Program-made: the position numbers and the translations under genes | Part shown: in pieces, positions 7,483 to 16,500 of the stretch | Layout: each line of letters starts with the position of its first letter | Numbering within the stretch: the stretch's first letter is position 1 | NCBI GenBank assembly: GCA_045650185.1 | Contig: JAZRQY010000001.1 | Coordinates: 1 to 64,000 of the forward strand | Reading direction: 5' to 3' | Length of the DNA: 64,000 nucleotides | From: Scatosoma sp045650185 | Lineage (GTDB): Bacteria > Bacillota > Clostridia > Christensenellales > Borkfalkiaceae | Notes under the pieces: generated by a model | Seen by the model: only the letters and a program-made list of their open reading frames with translations | What the model was told of the DNA's origin: nothing | Database searches by the model: none

Positions 7483-10104
7483 TTATTCCTCTTCTTTCGG
7501 TTCTTTGTTTTTGTTAGAGATCGCAAAGAAGTGATAGAAAATAGAATAAAGAACGAGGTTAGTGAGGAATATTGCAGGCAAGAGGATGAAGGACATCAAT
7601 GCCGTCGGTTCAGCCAAGGGCGCACGGCAATAAACCGCAACCATAGAGGCGACGATAACGCCTATGAAAAACAGGATAACGGCGGTGAAGATAGAGCCAC
7701 CAGAGTGTTTGTTCAGCTTTGCTTTCGATTGATATCCGCTTGCGTAGAGGATAGCACAGATTGCAAAGCTTACCAACCCAATCGCCATGGGAACTAAGGG
7801 GTAATAGAAGGTCACGCCAAGGGTATCCTTCATAAAATATACGATGACGCACTCTATTGCAAGAAGGCAGAAGGTGAGTAGTGCCGCCTTGAAAATGGTT
7901 GCCCCCTTGTTAAAGGTAGGGGTAGGTTTTACGGGTTTTGCGTATGCAGAGGCGGTGGTACGAGGCGCAGGTGCGGTTCTGCTGTTCAAACGAATTCCGT
8001 CACGTTCTGCTCTGTTGTACAATTCGTCCGCCGCAGGATTACCGTTGGTGTAAAACTGCGATTCATAAGTAGGCATCGTAGGTGCGTGCACAGGGGTTCT
8101 CGGTTGAGTATTCAACTCTGCGGCACGGCGGTCAAGTTCTGCGCCCAGGGCTTGCAGTCTTGCTTCTTCGCGTCGGAAGGCGTCCTCTTTGGCGTTGAGG
8201 GAATCGACGAAGACGCGGTTGGATTCAGCCGCGCGGCGTTTCTCCTCACGGAATTGCATTTTTTCTGCCTCAAAAGCTTTCTTTTCCTCTTCAAAAGCGG
8301 TCTTTTCGGCCGTAAACGAGCTTTTCTCCGTTTCAAACGCCATCATCGTATCGTTCAAGTGCTTTACCTGAGCGGCGTGCGTTGCGTACTTATCCTCGTT
8401 TTCAAATTGTTGCAATGTCAATGCTTGTTTTTTTGCGAGATAGTCAAGCTGTTGCTGGTTGAACAGCTCTAAGCGAGTATTCAATTCCGCCTGCCGTTGC
8501 TTCATGAGCTCTTGCTCGTAGCGTAATTGTTCGCTCAGTCGTTTCGTCTGTTCCTGCTGTTCGACGAGGGAGAGCTGTTCTCTTGCGAATTGTTCCCTAT
8601 CGGCAATCGTTTTGGATTCGTCCTGCCCAATCGAAAGCAGTTTTTCGTTCAAAGCTCGTTCCTTGCGCTCAATTTCCGCTGCAAGGGCTTCGATTTCTGC
8701 TTTTTCCTCTTCAAAACGGCTCTTTTGGATTTCTAACGCATCTGCTTTTTCGGCATAGGCATCTCTTTCGTCGCGAAGGGCGTCTAATTCTTCTTTCAGG
8801 CTTTCCGTCGCTTCGGTCAGCGTTGCAACAAGGTTGCGTTTTTCTTGAAGCTGAGCGTAAACGCCTTCCAATTCCTCGTCCTTTTGTTGCAAAGCTTCGC
8901 TGAGTTGCGCCGCCTTTTCTGCATCAGCGGTGGAGGCGTCAAGCTTACTCTTTTCAAACTCGGCACGATCATTTTCAAGGCGAAGCTGATCGGACGAAAT
9001 CTTGGAGAGCAGCTCGTACGAAGCCGCATTCTTTTCGGATAATTCTATTTGCGCGCTGGCAAGGGCGGTTTCCCGCTTTTCCAAATCGTTCTCTTTGTCT
9101 TGCAGGGATTTTTCCAATGCAATAAGGCGGTTTTCCTTTTCTTGCAACTGTGTCTGCAGACTTTCAATTTGGTCAAGTTGCGCTGTGTTGGTCGTCTGGC
9201 TTTGGCGCAAGGTCAACAATTCCAAGCGGATGGCGGAATATTCCTGTTGCAGGGAGAGGAGTGCGGATTCCGTTTCTTTGAGTTTCTCGGCTTGCGTGCG
9301 TGCGGCCAACTGATATTCTTCCGCTTGCTTATTTGCGCTCTCTAACGCCTCTTCAAGCGAATGGATGGTTTCCTGCGCCTCGTGTAACTGAGCTTGCTTT
9401 TCTTGCAACGCAAGTTCCTTCGCCGCTAATTCGCCTTCCTTTTCCGACAGAGCCAAAGCTTGCGCGGCGAGCTCTTCCTTCTGTGCCTGAATTTTCTCGT
9501 TGAATTCGCCTAAATCGTTTTTCTTGGAGGAGAGGTCGGCGTTTTGCGTTGCAAGCAGAGAACGCTCCCTTTGCAGTTCGTTTTTGAGGGATGCAAGGGC
9601 AGACTTTTCCGCTTCGATCGCCGTTTCGCGCGCCGCTAAGGAACGCTTTAATTCCTCTAATTCGGTCTGTTTTTCTGCAATAAAGGAGAAATCGTAGTGG
9701 TCGCTACCGTCAGAGATTAAGCTGTCGATGATCGTTCTGGAAAACTCCCATTCAGAGAGGTTGCGTTTTGCGACCTCACGGCCCTGCTCGGTCAGATGCA
9801 ACCATTTTCTTCTGCCACCGTTGGAAAATTCGCCTTCATAGGAATCGACGTAGCCCAAGGACTCCAACCGTTTCAACGCGCTGTAAAGCGTGGGGGGCTT
9901 TAATTTATAAAGACCTCCGCTTTTGCGTTCAATTTCGTCCATGATGTCATAGCCGTATTTGTCCTCGTCGTAGAGGGTACGCAAAATGATGGTATTGATG
10001 TGTCCGCGGATGAGGTCAGCGCTGATTCCAAGCAACTGTTCCTCGCCACCGGTCATGCTGTTATCGTCCATAAGTTCGGATTCACGAACGTCCGTTTTTT
10101 CCAT
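7483..10104 (-). CDS. Giant PadR-type regulator fused to a long coiled coil and C-terminal membrane domain
   Basis: An 873-residue protein. Residues about 25-130 form a PadR winged helix (ADLIRGHINTIILRTLYDE, YGYDIMDEIERKSGG, LKPPTLYSALKRLESLGYV, GGRRKWLHLTEQG). Residues about 145-670 are an almost uninterrupted Glu/Lys/Gln/Ala-rich coiled coil with many ALxEKExEL-type heptads. A Pro-rich linker follows. The last ~130 residues carry about four hydrophobic segments (KAALLTFCLLAIECVIVYF, YPLVPMAIGLVSFAICAILY and two more). PadR proteins are normally 100-200 residues and soluble, so this is a membrane-tethered DNA-binding protein with an SMC-like rod. AAGGAG precedes the ATG at 10104. The function is unknown; linking DNA to the membrane or sensing the envelope are inferences. 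Confidence 0.85.
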   Translation of the reverse strand: MEKTDVRESELMDDNSMTGGEEQLLGISADLIRGHINTIILRTLYDEDKYGYDIMDEIERKSGGLYKLKPPTLYSALKRLESLGYVDSYEGEFSNGGRRKWLHLTEQGREVAKRNLSEWEFSRTIIDSLISDGSDHYDFSFIAEKQTELEELKRSLAARETAIEAEKSALASLKNELQRERSLLATQNADLSSKKNDLGEFNEKIQAQKEELAAQALALSEKEGELAAKELALQEKQAQLHEAQETIHSLEEALESANKQAEEYQLAARTQAEKLKETESALLSLQQEYSAIRLELLTLRQSQTTNTAQLDQIESLQTQLQEKENRLIALEKSLQDKENDLEKRETALASAQIELSEKNAASYELLSKISSDQLRLENDRAEFEKSKLDASTADAEKAAQLSEALQQKDEELEGVYAQLQEKRNLVATLTEATESLKEELDALRDERDAYAEKADALEIQKSRFEEEKAEIEALAAEIERKERALNEKLLSIGQDESKTIADREQFAREQLSLVEQQEQTKRLSEQLRYEQELMKQRQAELNTRLELFNQQQLDYLAKKQALTLQQFENEDKYATHAAQVKHLNDTMMAFETEKSSFTAEKTAFEEEKKAFEAEKMQFREEKRRAAESNRVFVDSLNAKEDAFRREEARLQALGAELDRRAAELNTQPRTPVHAPTMPTYESQFYTNGNPAADELYNRAERDGIRLNSRTAPAPRTTASAYAKPVKPTPTFNKGATIFKAALLTFCLLAIECVIVYFMKDTLGVTFYYPLVPMAIGLVSFAICAILYASGYQSKAKLNKHSGGSIFTAVILFFIGVIVASMVAVYCRAPLAEPTALMSFILLPAIFLTNLVLYSIFYHFFAISNKNKEPKEEE

Positions 10105-10129
10105 GATTTCTCCTTTGTGGTGTGTCAGA

Positions 10130-10145
10130 CGAAATACTTATTTCG
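10130..10145. promoter_or_regulatory. Palindromic operator candidate upstream of the PadR fusion gene
   Basis: CGAAATA-CT-TATTTCG is a perfect 7-bp inverted repeat with a 2-bp spacer, 26 bp upstream of the start codon. PadR regulators usually bind such dyads in their own promoters, so autoregulation is likely but unproven. Confidence 0.5.
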
Positions 10146-10251
10146 ATCTGATATTATTCTGCTACACATTTATTTTATCACAAATACGAATGTCTGTCAA
10201 TGTTATGAAAGAAATATCTCAGGCAAAAAAACAAGAATTTTCGTAATTTTT

Positions 10252-10311
10252 ACCCTTTTAAAGGGTAGAGTAGCCTCATTCGTTGACATTTTTGAAAAAA
10301 TATGCTATACT
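10252..10311 (+). promoter_or_regulatory. Promoter of the thioesterase gene with an upstream palindrome
   Basis: TTGACA at 10283-10288 and TATACT at 10306-10311 are 17 bp apart. The palindrome ACCCTTT-T-AAAGGGT at 10252-10266 sits just upstream of the -35 element and could be a regulator site. Transcription should begin near 10318, about 3 nt before the ATG, so the mRNA would have almost no leader. Confidence 0.75.
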
Positions 10312-10320
10312 ATATTCGTT

Positions 10321-11064
10321 ATGAAAAAGTATCAGTACAAACACAATTTTAACGTGCGTTATTGCGACGTAGATTTTCGTGACGAGTTGAAACCGTCCAC
10401 TCTTTTGGCATATCTTGAAGAGGCGGCGTGTTATAGCGCGGACGAGCTGGGCTTTGGCTATCAGTACGTTTGTCCAAGAGGGCTTGCGTTCGTGGTTTCG
10501 AACGTCTGTTGTGAATTTGTAAAGCCCGTACGCCTCTTTGACAAAGAGGTGTCCGTTCGCACTTGGCCGTTGCCGCCGTCCTACGTCGTATTCCAGAGGG
10601 AATACCAGCTTTGCGTGGGCGACGAAGTAGCGGTAAACGCCTCTTCCCGTTGGTGCTTGTTGGACTTAGTGAACGGCAAAATTGCTCCTTCCAAACGCAT
10701 CGAGGGGCAGGATTATTCTACCTATAATACGGATAGGGCGTTGGAGGTGCAACAATGGAAAATCCCGTCCTTTTCTATCGAGGGCGTTGAACCGTCCTTT
10801 TCCATCACGATTGCCAATTCTGAATACGACCATAATTTCCATGTAAACAATACGAAGTACGCCGATTATTGCTTTAACGTATTCACTCTTTCAGAGCTTC
10901 AGGCGTGGCCCTTAAAATACTTTGCAATTTCCTACGTCAAACAATGTTATGAAGGTGACGTATTGCATTTTTATAGAAAGGAAGTAGGCGAAAAATCCTA
11001 CCTCGTGCAGGGGATCAACAGCAAGCAGGAAATTGTCGTTCAGGCGGAGATTCGTTTCGTATGA
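10321..11064 (+). CDS. Acyl-ACP thioesterase (FatA/FatB-like)
   Basis: A 247-residue protein with two hot-dog halves. The first contains VRYCDVDFRDELKPSTLLAYLEEAA and a downstream WPLPPSYVVFQREYQL segment. The second has the family motif NSEYDHNFHVNNTKYADY with the Asn/His residues used in catalysis. It hydrolyses acyl-ACP to release fatty acids. The ATG at 10321 was chosen because the protein family starts there and the promoter ends at 10311; no ribosome binding site is visible. It overlaps the next gene by ATGA, so the two are translationally coupled. Confidence 0.88.
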   Translation: MKKYQYKHNFNVRYCDVDFRDELKPSTLLAYLEEAACYSADELGFGYQYVCPRGLAFVVSNVCCEFVKPVRLFDKEVSVRTWPLPPSYVVFQREYQLCVGDEVAVNASSRWCLLDLVNGKIAPSKRIEGQDYSTYNTDRALEVQQWKIPSFSIEGVEPSFSITIANSEYDHNFHVNNTKYADYCFNVFTLSELQAWPLKYFAISYVKQCYEGDVLHFYRKEVGEKSYLVQGINSKQEIVVQAEIRFV

Positions 11065-12221
11065 GAAAGCTGGAAATTCGTGGCGGTAGAGTGATTGAAG
11101 GTGGATTGGATTCGCCGAAAGGGTTTCGGCTGTTTTGCAACGCTGAGGCAGGGATACTCTTTAGTGAAACCTTTGCAACGACCGTCTATCTGCCTGCCAA
11201 AAATCGACTGGGTGGTCGATCGGTAAATATCGCAAAAAATATTGGTGGCAAACATACCGTTCGCGCCGTCGTGCTCACTAACTGTGGGGCGGACGTTTTG
11301 CAACGGGGCGCACGAGATCGCGCGGTGGCGCGTGTGAACTATGCAAGCGATCTTTTGGGTGTTCCTGCCTTTGAGGTACGGCCGATTTTCGTAGGGGAAG
11401 TGTCCGTCAAGGCGGACGACGGATTGGCGTTGGAGAGCATTAAAGAGTGTTCTCAAGGGATTTTGTCTGGGGAACAGCAGGGGCTTTGCGCACTCTCTGT
11501 TCCTACGCATACTGTTGCCGTACAGTTCTATTTAGGCGACGATTATCTGTGTACGCTGGCAGGTTCTGTTTTCACGGATGCCACTTGTCCTGCGACGAAG
11601 AGAACGGTGCTCTTGACGACGGACGTAGCAATTTCCTACGAATGCTTACGTGCCTGCTTGGAATCGGGGATTCGGGATAGCTTTGACCTTTTGGAAATTC
11701 CCTCTGCGGCGAACGACGGAGTGATGTTTTTGGCGAGTGGGCTCGCAGGCAACAATCCCATTCAAGCGCGTGATGTAGAATACACGAAGTTTGCGAAGGC
11801 GCTCGACTTCGTCTTGGCGGAGCTTTGCGGTAAGATGCTTTCAAAAGGAAAGAGGGAGAGTATTTTGCGGTTAAAGGTGGCAGGTGCAACCTCAAAGCGG
11901 CTTGCAGGGGACGTCGTGCGCAACGCCTATTCATACTTTTTATTGTCGGGTAGCGAGGAAGTTCCGCTGATGAAAGGGATGATTTCGTGCATAGGCGGTG
12001 TGGATTCGCTTCTGAGAAAGCATAAAATGCAGGTCTGGGTGCAGTCGGAGAGGGGTAGATTGCTCTTGGTGTCGGACGGACGGTTACTCTTTATCGAGGA
12101 CGGGCCAGCCGCAGAAATTCTGCAAGGGGAGAAGGCGGAAGTGATCGTGGACTTCCAAAACGGGAACTACGGTGCGTCCGGTTGGATTCCTAAAGGCAGC
12201 AGAAAATTATTAAATTTTTAA
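11061..12221 (+). CDS. Diverged ArgJ-fold protein (ornithine acetyltransferase-like, probably not OAT)
   Basis: A 386-residue protein, close to the ArgJ length. Recognisable ArgJ landmarks are SPKGFR near the N-terminus, LLGVPAFEV, a TTDVAIS segment followed by SFDLLEIPSAANDGVMFLASGLAGNNP, and a C-terminal VIVDFQNGNYGASGW. The residues that define catalysis do not fit well. The STGVIG oxyanion-hole motif is replaced by FVGEVS, and the ATML autoprocessing site by a sequence around ATKRTVLL whose Thr alignment is uncertain. No arginine gene is adjacent. It is coupled to the thioesterase by a 4-nt overlap. I infer a repurposed ArgJ-like protein of unknown activity. Confidence 0.65.
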   Translation: MRKLEIRGGRVIEGGLDSPKGFRLFCNAEAGILFSETFATTVYLPAKNRLGGRSVNIAKNIGGKHTVRAVVLTNCGADVLQRGARDRAVARVNYASDLLGVPAFEVRPIFVGEVSVKADDGLALESIKECSQGILSGEQQGLCALSVPTHTVAVQFYLGDDYLCTLAGSVFTDATCPATKRTVLLTTDVAISYECLRACLESGIRDSFDLLEIPSAANDGVMFLASGLAGNNPIQARDVEYTKFAKALDFVLAELCGKMLSKGKRESILRLKVAGATSKRLAGDVVRNAYSYFLLSGSEEVPLMKGMISCIGGVDSLLRKHKMQVWVQSERGRLLLVSDGRLLFIEDGPAAEILQGEKAEVIVDFQNGNYGASGWIPKGSRKLLNF

Positions 12222-12250
12222 AAAATGTATCAAAGAGGTTTTGCATTTTC

Positions 12251-12279
12251 TTGACAAGTGCGTAATTTAATGATATAAT
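12251..12279 (+). promoter_or_regulatory. Consensus promoter upstream of the carA leader
   Basis: TTGACA at 12251-12256 and TATAAT at 12274-12279, exact consensus with a 17-bp spacer. It drives the leader with the small ORF, the terminator-like hairpin and, on read-through, carA and carB-dapF. Confidence 0.93.
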
Positions 12280-12303
12280 TTCAAAGATAAATAGGAGAGC
12301 AGT

Positions 12304-12444
12304 ATGTTTTTTGAAACGGTACAAATGGAATACGGTATGATCGACAGCCGTAGCGCCGCAACTCTTAACGGCGCAAGCGGTTGCGTTTCCGTTTTCCAAA
12401 AATCCTTTCATTTTCATTTGCAGAATAATTCTTTTAAAGGCTGA
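12304..12444 (+). CDS. 46-residue small ORF in the carA leader, possible leader peptide
   Basis: The ATG at 12304 has a good ribosome binding site (AGGAGAG at 12293-12299) a few bases after a consensus promoter. The ORF ends in a TGA at 12442-12444 that lies inside the 5' arm of the following terminator stem, so a ribosome finishing it would cover that stem. The peptide is Phe-, Ser- and Asn-rich towards its end (KSFHFHLQNNSF) and has a single Cys. I do not recognise it. The geometry fits translation-linked attenuation of carAB. An independent small protein is the alternative. Confidence 0.5.
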   Translation: MFFETVQMEYGMIDSRSAATLNGASGCVSVFQKSFHFHLQNNSFKG

Positions 12445-12470
12445 TTTGTTGAAAATCAGTCTTATTTTTT
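12437..12470 (+). terminator. Attenuator-like terminator between the small ORF and carA
   Basis: An 11-bp stem (AAGGCTGATTT / AAATCAGTCTT, one G-T wobble) with a 5-nt loop is followed by ATTTTTT. It lies after the consensus promoter and before carA, with the small ORF's stop codon inside its left arm. A TTGACA at 12475-12480 lacks a convincing -10. Confidence 0.8.
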
Positions 12471-12512
12471 AATTTTGACAAACTTGGTAGAAACTTTTAG
12501 GAAGTGAACGAT

Positions 12513-13571
12513 ATGAGAAAAAAAGTGTATTTAACTCTTGCAAACGGAAAGGTTTTCTGTGGCTATCGCTTTGGCGCGGACGCAGACGCAACGGGTGAAC
12601 TCGTCTTCACGACTGGTATGGTCGGCTATGACAAGGTCTTGACGGATCCTGCGTACTACGGTCAAATCGTCGTGCAAACGTTTCCCTTAATCGGTAACTA
12701 CGGCGTGATTGCTTCTGAATTGGAGGGCGAAAAACCCCGCTTAGCGGCTTACGTTGTTCGCGAATACTGTGAATATCCGTCCAACTTCCGCACGGAAGAA
12801 ACGCTGGATAGCTACTTAAAGCGCAACGGCGTGGTGGGAATTTATGGAGTTGATACTCGTCAGCTTGCCTCCATCATCCGTGACGTGGGCGCAATTCAGG
12901 CGAAGATATCGTCCACCCCTGCATCGGTAGAGGGGCTTTCCTCCTACAAGGTCAAGGATGCGGTTGCGGCGGTTTCGATCAAGGAAGTTTCCGTATACAA
13001 CGAGGGCGCGGAAAAGTCGGTTGCCTTCGTGGACTACGGCGCAAAGGAAAGCGCGGTGCAGTTCTGGGTAGACCAAGGGCTGAAGGTGGTGCGAGTACCT
13101 GCATGCTATTCTGCTTCGGAGATCCTTGCGCTTAATACGGACGGTATCGTCCTTTCGGAAGGTCCGGGAAACCCTGTGGAAAATACGCAGTTGATTGCTA
13201 CCATCAAAGAATTGATTGGTAAAAAGCCGATTTTTGCGGTGGGCTTAGGGATGCAGATGACGGCGCTTGCTTTTGGCGCAGAGGTAGCGAAGATGAAGCA
13301 CGGGCACCGTGGCGCTAATCAGCCGGTAAAATACCTCGGCACGGGCAGGGTATACGTTTCCTCGCAAAACCACGGCTACGAGGTTGTAAAAGAGAGCGTT
13401 CAAAAGGGTGAAATCCGTTTCATCAACGTCAATGACGGCGGTGTGGAAGGGATTGAATATGCGGATAAGAAGATTATTTCCGTGCAGTTCTCGCCCGAAT
13501 CCTGCTCGGCGGCGTTAGAGCCGAATTTCTTGGCGCAAGCGTTTATTGCAAAACTTTCGGAGGTGAAGTAA
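12513..13571 (+). CDS. carA: Carbamoyl-phosphate synthase small subunit lacking glutaminase catalytic residues
   Basis: A 352-residue protein of normal length and domain order: N-terminal CarA domain (TGELVFTTGMVGYDKVLTDP, GIYGVDTRQL) and class-I amidotransferase domain (LSEGPGNP, SSQNHGYE). The glutaminase centre is gone. The GICLGHQ motif reads AVGLGMQ, so the nucleophile Cys is Gly244 and the neighbouring His is Met247. GHPEASPGPHD reads FSPESCSAALE, so the catalytic His is Ser327, with the Glu kept at 329. Known CPS enzymes that lack this Cys use free ammonia. It is 1 bp from carB and probably still a structural partner. The ATG at 12513 follows TAGGAAG at 12498-12504; an upstream GTG at 12504 is less likely. 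Confidence 0.92.
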   Translation: MRKKVYLTLANGKVFCGYRFGADADATGELVFTTGMVGYDKVLTDPAYYGQIVVQTFPLIGNYGVIASELEGEKPRLAAYVVREYCEYPSNFRTEETLDSYLKRNGVVGIYGVDTRQLASIIRDVGAIQAKISSTPASVEGLSSYKVKDAVAAVSIKEVSVYNEGAEKSVAFVDYGAKESAVQFWVDQGLKVVRVPACYSASEILALNTDGIVLSEGPGNPVENTQLIATIKELIGKKPIFAVGLGMQMTALAFGAEVAKMKHGHRGANQPVKYLGTGRVYVSSQNHGYEVVKESVQKGEIRFINVNDGGVEGIEYADKKIISVQFSPESCSAALEPNFLAQAFIAKLSEVK

Positions 13572-13572
13572 G

Positions 13573-16500
13573 ATGCCTAAGAGAAGTGATATTAAAAAGG
13601 TTTTGGTAATCGGCTCTGGCCCGATCGTCATCGGACAAGCCGCGGAATTCGACTATGCAGGCGCGCAGGCTTGCCGCGTACTGAAGAGCGAGGGCGTCAA
13701 CGTCGTACTTTGCAACTCCAACCCTGCTACGATTATGACGGACAAGGCGCTCGCTGACGAGATTTATTTGGAGCCGCTGACGGAAGAGAGCTTAAAGCGT
13801 ATCATCATCAAGGAAAAACCGGACAGCCTTTTGGCATCCCTCGGTGGACAAACTGGTCTTACGATGGGTTGCAAGCTGGCAAAATCGGGTTTCTTGGCGC
13901 AACACGGCGTGAAGCTCATCGGCACGAAACTGGATGCTATTGACCGTTCTGAGGACAGAGAATTGTTCAAGGAAACGATGGAGAAAATCCAGCAGCCCTG
14001 CGTACCCTCGGATATCGCTTACACGGTAGAGGAGTGCGTTGAGATTGCAAACCGCTTGAAATACCCCGTCATTATTCGTCCTGCATATACGCTTGGCGGC
14101 GCAGGCGGCGGCGTTGCGTATAACGAGGAAGAATTGCGCTTAATTTCGCACAACGGTTTGATGCTTTCTCCCATTACGCAGGTACTCATTGAAAAGTATA
14201 TTGCAGGCTGGAAGGAAATCGAATTTGAGGTTCTGCGTGACAGCGCGGGCAACGTATTGACGGTATGTTCTATGGAGAACGTGGACCCCGTTGGTATCCA
14301 TACGGGCGACTCTATCGTCGTTGCGCCTGCGGTAACTCTTTCCTGCAAGGAATATAACATGCTTAGAAGCTCGGCTCTGGCGATCATCACCGAGCTTGGC
14401 ATCGAGGGCGGTTGCAACGTACAATTTGCGTTGAATCCCGATTCCTTTGAATATTCGGTTATCGAGGTAAACCCTCGTGTCAGCCGTTCTTCGGCTCTGG
14501 CATCCAAAGCAACGGGTTTCCCGATTGCAAAGGTGACGACGAAGATTGCGCTTGGCTACACGCTTGACGAAATCCGCAACGACGTGACGGGCACTTCGTT
14601 TGCTTGCGTAGAGCCGACGATTGACTACTTGGTTGTTAAAATGCCCAAGTGGCCGTTTGACAAATTCTTGTACGCAAAACGTCAGCTCGGCACGCGCATG
14701 AAGGCGACGGGCGAGGTCATGTCTATCGGTACTTCGTTTGAAATGGCGATGATGAAAGCGGTGCGCGGCGCGGAAATTTCCACCAGCACGATGAACTACA
14801 AGAAGTTCAAGGACTGGACGAAAGAGGAATTGCTTGCGCAGTTGCACGAAATGACGGACGAGCGTATTTTTGCGGTATACGCCGCATTGAAAAAGGGCGT
14901 TTCCGTTGATGAGGTATTCAATGCAACGAAAATCGACAGATGGTTCTTGCATAAATTCCTCAATCTGATTGCATACGAACAGCGTTTGGAAAGCGGTGAG
15001 GAGCTCACGGAAGAACTGTACGCAGAAGGTAAACGACTTGGCTATCTCGACAAGGATATTGCGGCGTTTGCTAAGCAGGATTGTCCTACGAGAAAGAAGG
15101 CTGTCTACAAGATGGTAGATACCTGTGCGGCGGAGATTGCGGCAAAGACCCCGTATTTCTATTCCACCTTTGACGAATGGGAACACGACGAGGCGAAACC
15201 GTTCGTAGACAAGAGTGAGAAAAAGCGTATCGTCGTTATCGGCTCTGGCCCGATTCGTATCGGTCAGGGTATCGAATTCGACTATTCTTCGGTACATTGC
15301 GTATGGACGTTGAAGGAGCTCGGGTACGAGGTTGTCATCATCAATAACAACCCCGAAACGGTATCCACCGACTTCGATACGGCAGATAGATTGTACTTTG
15401 AGCCTTTGACTCCCGAGGACGTACAGCACGTTTTAGACGTTGAAAAGCCTTACGGCGTTATCATCACCTTTGGTGGTCAGACGGCGATTAACCTTTGCTC
15501 CTATTTCGATACGCACGGCATCCGTATTCTGGGTACGAGCGCGGACAGCGTTGACAGGGCAGAGGATAGGGAGCGTTTTGAGGCGCTGCTTGAAAAATAC
15601 TCCATTCCTCGCCCGAAGGCGATTACCGTCATGACGAAAGCAGAGGCGCTTGCCGCGGCAGAAAAGTTGGAATATCCCGTCCTTCTTCGTCCTTCCTACG
15701 TTATCGGCGGTCAGAACATGACGATTGCGTTCACGGAAGAGGACGTATGCCGTTATATGGACGTTATTTTGGCGCAGGGCATTGAAAACCCCGTGCTTTG
15801 CGATAAGTATTTGATGGGCGCAGAACTCGAGGTCGATGCGATTTCCGATGGTAAGGACGTGTTGATCCCCGGTATCATGCAGCACATTGAGCGTACGGGT
15901 ATCCACTCGGGCGACTCGATTGCCGTATATCCTCCGTACAACCTGGATGATGCGATGCTTGAAAAAATCATCGAAGTATCCACGCAGTTGGCGCTGGAAT
16001 TGAAGACGAAGGGCTTGATTAACATTCAGTACCTCATCTATCGTGGTCAGTTGTACGTCATTGAGGTGAACCCTCGCGCATCGCGTACCGTGCCGTATAT
16101 CTCTAAGGTAACGGGCGTGCCGATGGTAGAGCTTGCCACCAAAATCATTATCGGTGAAAACCTTAAGGATCTTGGATTTGGTACGGGCTTGTATCCTTCC
16201 TCTCCTTACGTTGCCGTAAAGGTACCCGTATTCAGCTTTGAAAAGCTGAACGACGTCAACTCGCAGCTTGGCCCTCAAATGAAATCGACGGGTGAAGTCT
16301 TGGGTATCGGTAAAACGATTGAAGAGGCGATGTTCAAGGGGCTTGTATCCGCAGGCTTTAAGATGTGTCATCCCTCGGAAAGACGTCCCGTCGGCGTGTA
16401 CATGACGGTTAACGATCAAGACAAGTTAGAACTTCTTTCGATTGCAAAGAAGTTTGCTGATTTAGGCTGTACGATGTACGCGACGAAGGGCACGGCAAAG

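Noticed and set aside
10000..10320. N-terminal extension of the thioesterase
   Set aside because: The extra residues overlap the opposite PadR gene and the promoter; the family starts at 10321.
12251..12512. PyrR attenuator of carA
   Set aside because: I could not find the conserved PyrR-binding stem-loop; the leader has only a small ORF and one terminator.
14140..16419. Long open frames on the minus strand opposite carB
   Set aside because: They run antisense through a strongly conserved gene and show no family signature. Such frames are common opposite codon-biased genes.
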